From: Leptospira sanjuanensis
GTDB lineage: Bacteria > Spirochaetota > Leptospiria > Leptospirales > Leptospiraceae
Length of the DNA: 64,000 nt
NCBI RefSeq assembly: GCF_022267325.1
Contig: NZ_JAIZBG010000001.1
Span: forward strand, 1,554,001-1,618,000
Direction: 5' to 3'
Made by a program: the position numbers and the translations under genes
In this document: positions 57,590 to 64,000 of the stretch, piece after piece
Layout: each line of letters starts with the position of its first letter
Position numbering within the stretch: position 1 is the first letter of the stretch
The notes under the pieces: generated by a model
Seen by the model: only the letters and a program-made list of their open reading frames with translations
The model's database searches: none
Told to the model about the DNA's origin: nothing

Positions 57590-58677
57590 TTGATTACGAA
57601 AATTTATATTTTTCAAACCTCGCTTACTTAGAAGAGTGTAAGAAAAAAATTTCGGATGTATTAGAAAGTGGTTGGTTTATTTTAGGGAACGAAGTTAAAA
57701 ATTTCGAACGCGATTTTGCAGAATACAACGGGAATAAATATTGTATAGGGGTGGGAAACGGATTAGATGCCCTGATTCTTGCTTTAAAGGCTTTAAATTT
57801 AGGAAAGGATTCGGAAATATTAGTACCCTCTAATACGTACATCGCTTCAATTTTAGCAATTTTGCATGCTGGTTTGAAACCAGTATTAGTTGAGCCAGAT
57901 CTGAAAACGTATAACATTGATCCGCGAAGAATTCAAGAAAAAATAGGATTAAAAACAAAAGGAATTCTGATAGTTCATTTGTATGGGAAATCGTGCGATA
58001 TGGACCCAATTTTACAAATTAAGGCCAAGAATAACCTTTTTATGATCGAAGATTGTGCGCAATCACATGGTGCTACCTATAATGAAAAAAAAACGGGAAC
58101 ATTCGGTGAAATTAGTGGTTTCAGCTTCTATCCGACTAAAAATTTGGGGGCCTTTGGAGATGCAGGTGCTGTAGTTACTGATAGTATTGATTATGATCAT
58201 ACTATTAGAAAATCGAGAAATTATGGTTCTTCCATAAAGTATCATAACGATTTAATCGGCTATAACTCTAGACTAGACGAGCTTCAGGCTGCAATTTTGA
58301 ATGTTAAAATTAAATACCTTGATGCGAGTAACCAACACAAAAGGAGCCTAGCAAAAATTTATTTAGACAATTTGAAGGAAGATTATATTAAACCAATAGT
58401 GTCGGACAAGACGTATGATGTTTATCATATTTTCAATGTTCGTCATGAAAGAAGGGATGAATTAAGGGAATATCTATTAAAAAAAGGGATCAAAACTGAA
58501 ATTCATTACCCGATTCCTCCTCATAAGCAGCTTGCGATGAAGAATATATTAAATTTTTCGGAAGAGTCTTTCCCAATTTCTGAAGAAATTCACCGAACTA
58601 CTTTAAGTCTTCCGATCTCAACATTTCATACAGCGGATCAAGTGAATCAAATTGTAGAAACGATGAATTCCTTTTAA
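57586..58677 (+). CDS. DegT/DnrJ-family 3-amino sugar aminotransferase (FdtB/QdtB-like)
   Basis: The protein has 363 residues. [56 protein letters not shown] with the PLP Lys in PTKN, and [16 protein letters not shown] are class signatures. The [12 protein letters not shown] loop is typical of FdtB/QdtB, which aminates C3 of dTDP-3-keto-6-deoxyhexose to give Fuc3N or Qui3N. It is coupled to the ketoisomerase upstream. It has no CBS domain, unlike the aminotransferase at 35932. Confidence 0.9.
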   Translation: MIDYENLYFSNLAYLEECKKKISDVLESGWFILGNEVKNFERDFAEYNGNKYCIGVGNGLDALILALKALNLGKDSEILVPSNTYIASILAILHAGLKPVLVEPDLKTYNIDPRRIQEKIGLKTKGILIVHLYGKSCDMDPILQIKAKNNLFMIEDCAQSHGATYNEKKTGTFGEISGFSFYPTKNLGAFGDAGAVVTDSIDYDHTIRKSRNYGSSIKYHNDLIGYNSRLDELQAAILNVKIKYLDASNQHKRSLAKIYLDNLKEDYIKPIVSDKTYDVYHIFNVRHERRDELREYLLKKGIKTEIHYPIPPHKQLAMKNILNFSEESFPISEEIHRTTLSLPISTFHTADQVNQIVETMNSF

Positions 58678-58752
58678 AAGCTACTTTTCATCGAGTCATG
58701 GCCGCTAAACGAAATAAGGTAATTTCATTAACAATGTCTGTCAGGTTGCATT

Positions 58753-59550
58753 TTGAAGCAAATAGATCTCTCGATAATTACAATAAATTATAATAATCTC
58801 TCAGGCCTCACTAAAACTATGGAAAGCGTATTGTCTCAAAAGGCTAGAAATTTTGAACATATTGTTGTCGATGGTCTTTCAACGGATGGAAGTAAGAATT
58901 ATTTGGAATCTTTTAAAAAGCCCACATTCATATTTATTTCGGAGAAGGATGACGGAATTTATTTTGCACAGAATAAAGGAATCGAAAAAGCCCGAGGTAA
59001 ATACGTTCTTTTTTTAAATTCGGGAGATACACTTGCGAGTGCAAATACCATAGATGAAATTTTCTCTTACCGATTCGAAAGTGACCTGATCTATGGAAAT
59101 ATGTTTATAGAATCTTCTAGCAATATTCAGAGATTAGGCAAACAACCGAAAAAGCTGACGCTGACTCATTTGATGTTAGATACAATTTGGCATCCCTCTT
59201 GTTTGATACGAAGGGATTTATTTAAAAGATTTGGACTTTATGATACGAATTTTAAGATTGTCGCGGACTACGAATTCTGGCTCAGGATTTTCTCTTCGAA
59301 TCAGATTACTACTACGTATATTCCGATTCCATTTTCTAAGTTTGACTTGAAAGGACTTAGTTCTGATCCTGAGAACCAATCTTTTATAAGTTATGAGCGA
59401 AGAATTAGCCAAGCTATGTATTATAATCGGTTTGATTTATTTTTTTATCGCGATATTCCTTTGATCTCAAGATTTATGTTCCGCCTCATCAAGGCACTTC
59501 TAAGAAAAACATTGAATCCAATTTTTATAAGAAAGGTTAGAGAACGGTAA
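58753..59550 (+). CDS. family 2 glycosyltransferase (WcaA-like)
   Basis: The protein has 265 residues. LSIITINYNNLSGLTKTMESVLSQ, HIVVDGLSTDGS, ISEKDDGIYFAQNKGIEKARG and LFLNSGDTL are typical of the PGL/WcaA-type GT2 group; IWHPSCLIRRDLFKRFG and VADYEFWLRI follow. Start is TTG at 58753; no better start lies nearby. It is the last gene inside the IS5-bounded block. Confidence 0.88.
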   Translation: MKQIDLSIITINYNNLSGLTKTMESVLSQKARNFEHIVVDGLSTDGSKNYLESFKKPTFIFISEKDDGIYFAQNKGIEKARGKYVLFLNSGDTLASANTIDEIFSYRFESDLIYGNMFIESSSNIQRLGKQPKKLTLTHLMLDTIWHPSCLIRRDLFKRFGLYDTNFKIVADYEFWLRIFSSNQITTTYIPIPFSKFDLKGLSSDPENQSFISYERRISQAMYYNRFDLFFYRDIPLISRFMFRLIKALLRKTLNPIFIRKVRER

Positions 59551-59605
59551 TGCCATATCGTTTTTATTTTAATCTCAAAAAACATATTAAGAGCTTGTCC
59601 CAAAA

Positions 59606-59974
59606 CTACTTCAAAACCATTCTTAAGAGAATCAGAGTAAAAGTGATTTTGAGAATTGCCATGTAATTATTTTCTTTAAATTCCCAACATGTTTTAGCGG
59701 CTCGAAAAGAATTAATCCAAGCAAAAGTTCTCTCAACGACCCACCGAAACTTTTTTAAGGGTCGAATATATTCAGGAATCTTTGTATTCTTTTTATTTGG
59801 AATTCTATATCGAATTCTTCTTTTTTTTAGATTGTTCTTAATCGCTTGTCCAATATAGGCTTTGTCGAGGGACAATATCTCGGGTTTCAAACGTTTTTTA
59901 TTTCTAAAAAATCGAAAGTTATCTAACGTCGAAGCGAGAAGTTTTGAATTGTGGGTCCCGGATTGAGAGATCAC
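59606..59974 (-). CDS. IS5-family transposase OrfB (reverse copy)
   Basis: The 122-residue C-terminal transposase half is nearly identical to the one at 48059 (two changes). Its D (DKAY) and E (VERTFAW) are kept. Since OrfA of this copy is split by IS66, no full OrfAB can be made from here. Confidence 0.82.
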   Translation of the reverse strand: MISQSGTHNSKLLASTLDNFRFFRNKKRLKPEILSLDKAYIGQAIKNNLKKRRIRYRIPNKKNTKIPEYIRPLKKFRWVVERTFAWINSFRAAKTCWEFKENNYMAILKITFTLILLRMVLK

Positions 59975-60255
59975 AAAAGAAATTGGTGCCCCTAATCGAT
60001 CAACGAGTGTATGTCTTTTAACGCCTCTTTTACCACGGTCCGTCGGATTTGGTCCGGTGAAAAGCCCCCTTTTGGAGCCCTCGCTTGACTTCCATCCGCC
60101 GCCATTCTTTTCGTTCGGATCTTTATAGAATGATCATAGAGCTTTAAAGCTTCTTTATGAATTTTATCAAAAATACCTGCTTCTACCCATTCTTGAAATG
60201 TAAGCGCCTAAACAACCGCACCTTTTTCTAATCGTATAAATGTTGTAAACTGTCT

Positions 60256-60536
60256 TTGATGAAAAAAACGAAAATAGATTGGCCCAAAGAGTTTGATGAC
60301 TTTTCAAAGAGTGGACTTTCCCAGCCTCAGTATTGTAAAGAAAGACACCTCAAATACACGACGTTTCGATATCATTGGGAGAGACGTTCTAAGCATTCAG
60401 AGAAGAACGACTTTGTAGAAATTCCTCCTTCCTCGACAAATTCTCAGTCATTGGTAGAAGCCGAATTTTTGACCCTAAAGATAGATACGTCGGGGAAGGC
60501 ATCGCTCCAAGTAAACGTTCAGTTTAGTTTAGGACG

Positions 60537-60546
<10 letters not shown>
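60256..60546 (+). CDS. tnpA: IS66 TnpA
   Basis: This 96-residue accessory protein of IS66 elements starts with a helix-turn-helix region (DWPKEFDDFSKSGLSQPQYCKERHLKYTTFRYHWERR). It is needed with TnpB for transposition of full IS66 elements. The end overlaps tnpB by 10 bases. Confidence 0.85.
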
Positions 60547-60887
<341 letters not shown>

Positions 60888-60927
60888 TGTTTGACTCAAG
60901 AAAAGAAAGTATTAAGACTGAATCCGA

Positions 60928-62505
<1,578 letters not shown>

Positions 62506-62927
62506 GCGGTTACCTTGAAATCTTCGATGAAGAGTCGATTTGCTGCCGAACATCGGAGGCATATATCGCCAAGGAACTCCTGTTTTAACTCGATAAAATA
62601 TTGCGGCAAGCACCGTCCTATCATCTAAGCGAGGTCGTCCGCCATTAGAAATGATTCTTCTATCCTTAGGAAGTAACTGCTTTAATTTGAGCCAGATCGG
62701 CTCCGGAATATCTAAATGTCCTAATTGCGATTTCATTCTCTATATATTACATTTAGAGATTTATGTACAAGAAAGTTTTGGGACAAGCTCTTATCTAATG
62801 TGCTCAGGAGAAAGCTTGGATTAGGGTGATCAAATAGAAGGCATCTGATTAGATGATTGCGTTTAAAAACAGATTTAATTTTAATAATTAAAAGAATATC
62901 ATATATTTATTAGATGTATAAATAATA

Positions 62928-63794
62928 ATGTCGCCAATCTCCTCGCCTCAATTCTCTATCGTAGTTCCGTGTTATAACTATGGTCAGTTTATTGAGGAAA
63001 CCATTGATTCAATTAGAAAGCAAACTTATACAGATTGGGAAATCATTATTGTCGACGATGGATCGGATGATGAGTATACTTTGCATACATTAAGAAAGCT
63101 TTCCGAAGAACAAGAAAATTTAACTTTACTTCGTCTTCCTATTAATTCAGGTCCTTCGAAAGCGCGGAATTTTGGGATTGAAAATGCAAAAGGGAAATAT
63201 ATTCTTCCGTTGGATTCAGATGATAAAATAAATCCTTCATATTTATTCGAAGCAATTTCTGTATTTAATAAGAACCCCAGGATAGGAATTGTTTATTGCG
63301 AAGCCGAATTTTTTGGTAACTTAAGGGGAAGATGGAATTTGCCAGAATATCGATTCCCTGATATACTGTTAGAAAATTGTATATTTGTATCTGCTATTTT
63401 TAAAAAGTCGGATTGGAAGCAGGTCGGCGGGTTTAGCTCGAACACTATGAAAAATGAATGGGAGGATTTTGACTTTTGGTTAAAGTTAATAGAAAGAGGA
63501 GTGCAGGTTTATAAAATTCCCAAGGTTTTATTTTGTTATCGTGTCGGGCACACTTCCAGATCTAGTCGTTCAATACAAAGTTTTTTGCCGCTTTATATGC
63601 AACTCTTTGAAAATCATAAAAACCTTTATGTCAATAATATAGAACTTTTATTTCGAAGGCATTTGGAAGCTAAGGAACTCGAAGAGACTTTTCTTGTTTT
63701 TACTAAGATTCCTTTACTTTTCGCAATCATAAAAGCATTGTCTCGGTTTTTGAAGGCTGTATCAGTTTTTAAGCGAAGACTTTTTAACTTTTAA
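62928..63794 (+). CDS. family 2 glycosyltransferase
   Basis: The protein has 288 residues. FSIVVPCYNYGQFIEETIDSI, IIIVDDGSDDEYT, SKARNFGIENAKGKYILPLDSDDKINPSYL (DSDD is the metal motif) and NEWEDFDFWLKLIERG are textbook GT2. It resumes the polysaccharide locus after the IS block, ~140 bases past the IS5 end. The donor and acceptor are unknown. Confidence 0.9.
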   Translation: MSPISSPQFSIVVPCYNYGQFIEETIDSIRKQTYTDWEIIIVDDGSDDEYTLHTLRKLSEEQENLTLLRLPINSGPSKARNFGIENAKGKYILPLDSDDKINPSYLFEAISVFNKNPRIGIVYCEAEFFGNLRGRWNLPEYRFPDILLENCIFVSAIFKKSDWKQVGGFSSNTMKNEWEDFDFWLKLIERGVQVYKIPKVLFCYRVGHTSRSSRSIQSFLPLYMQLFENHKNLYVNNIELLFRRHLEAKELEETFLVFTKIPLLFAIIKALSRFLKAVSVFKRRLFNF

Positions 63795-63814
63795 TATTTG
63801 TATCCGACGATAGC

Positions 63815-64000
63815 ATGTTCAATTTCTTAAACTTGAAAAAGAAAATCAAAACCACGCTCGTTGGAGATGCTGTGAATTGGGAATTTAGAACGGAGGTGAA
63901 TTTCACTTACGAAGAGATTTCGAGAATTTCGGGCCCAAAACTTTGTTTAATGGCTCACTATAATTCCGAATGTAGGATTCATGATTATGTAATATTTTAT
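63815..64000 (+). CDS. start of an RgpF-like (rhamnan synthesis protein F) gene, cut by window end
   Basis: Only 62 residues are visible. GPKLCLMAHYNSECRIHDYVIFY matches the opening of RgpF-type glycosyltransferase domains (KLCLFAHYDxxxxIxDYVIYY). It continues past the window. ATG at 63815, 20 bases after the GT2 stop. RgpF-type proteins add rhamnose-like units to a glycan. Confidence 0.6.
   Translation, partial: MFNFLNLKKKIKTTLVGDAVNWEFRTEVNFTYEEISRISGPKLCLMAHYNSECRIHDYVIFY

Overview
The window looks like chromosome from a pathogenic-clade Leptospira. The signs are an rfb-type surface-polysaccharide locus that starts at a small MarR-like EPS regulator gene, an E. coli-type FbaB aldolase, short dispersed TGTGGGAACTC repeats, and many TTG/GTG starts. 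The core flank is richer in G+C than expected for L. interrogans, so a higher-GC species is possible. This assignment is inference; no rRNA or tRNA gene is present to confirm it.

1-15.5 kb is ordinary core genome. It holds the end of a PAS histidine kinase, a class I fructose-bisphosphate aldolase (fbaB), cysteine synthase, two exported proteins of unknown role and an HWE/HisKA_2-type membrane kinase. A four-gene copper operon follows: a cupredoxin/beta-helix lipoprotein, a small membrane protein, a two-domain multicopper oxidase and SCO1/SenC. Next come a DUF486 membrane protein, a pair of Hsp20 genes behind two CIRCE operators (HrcA sites), a PH-domain-like membrane protein and a lysine-rich histone H1-like protein.

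At about 15.4-15.9 kb the marR-type regulator opens the polysaccharide locus. Base composition drops to AT-rich, and nearly every gene to the window end is on the + strand, tightly spaced or overlapping. 15.9-25.3 kb carries a GDP-fucose-synthase-like reductase, the ABC permease Wzm, LegB- and PtmE-like enzymes, a radical SAM/SPASM protein and a first nonulosonate (NulO) set resembling SpsE/SpsG/SpsF. 25.3-33.3 kb carries a GT-C-like membrane protein, a UDP-HexNAc 6-dehydrogenase, a dolichol-phosphate-type GT2, an acetyltransferase, a glutaminase/sugar-amidotransferase fusion and a GT-B-like protein. 33.4-40.8 kb is a second NulO set (NeuB, NeuD, TIM-barrel protein, CBS-fused aminotransferase, CMP-NulO synthetase) followed by HisF/HisH/WbpG, the acetamidino-forming type of system. 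40.8-47.5 kb holds two Gfo/Idh/MocA proteins, an SGNH-like protein, two tiny ORFs, a NodU/CmcH carbamoyltransferase and a Wzx-like flippase.

Two near-identical IS5-family elements in opposite orientation (47565-48442 and 59591-62790) bracket 11 kb. That segment carries a PIG-L deacetylase, the ABC ATPase Wzt, a sialyltransferase-like protein, glycosyltransferases, methyltransferases and a dTDP-3-amino-sugar pair (FdtA/FdtB-like). The right-hand IS5 copy is itself split by a complete IS66 element with an 8-bp target duplication. A GT2 gene and the start of an RgpF-like gene close the window.

Together the locus should make CMP-activated nonulosonic acids, probably including an acetamidino derivative, plus uronic acid and 3-amino-3,6-dideoxyhexose nucleotides. 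These would be assembled on a lipid carrier and exported by Wzm/Wzt and/or Wzx. No dedicated O-antigen polymerase, GDP-mannose 4,6-dehydratase or NeuC/LegG hydrolysing 2-epimerase was recognised here.
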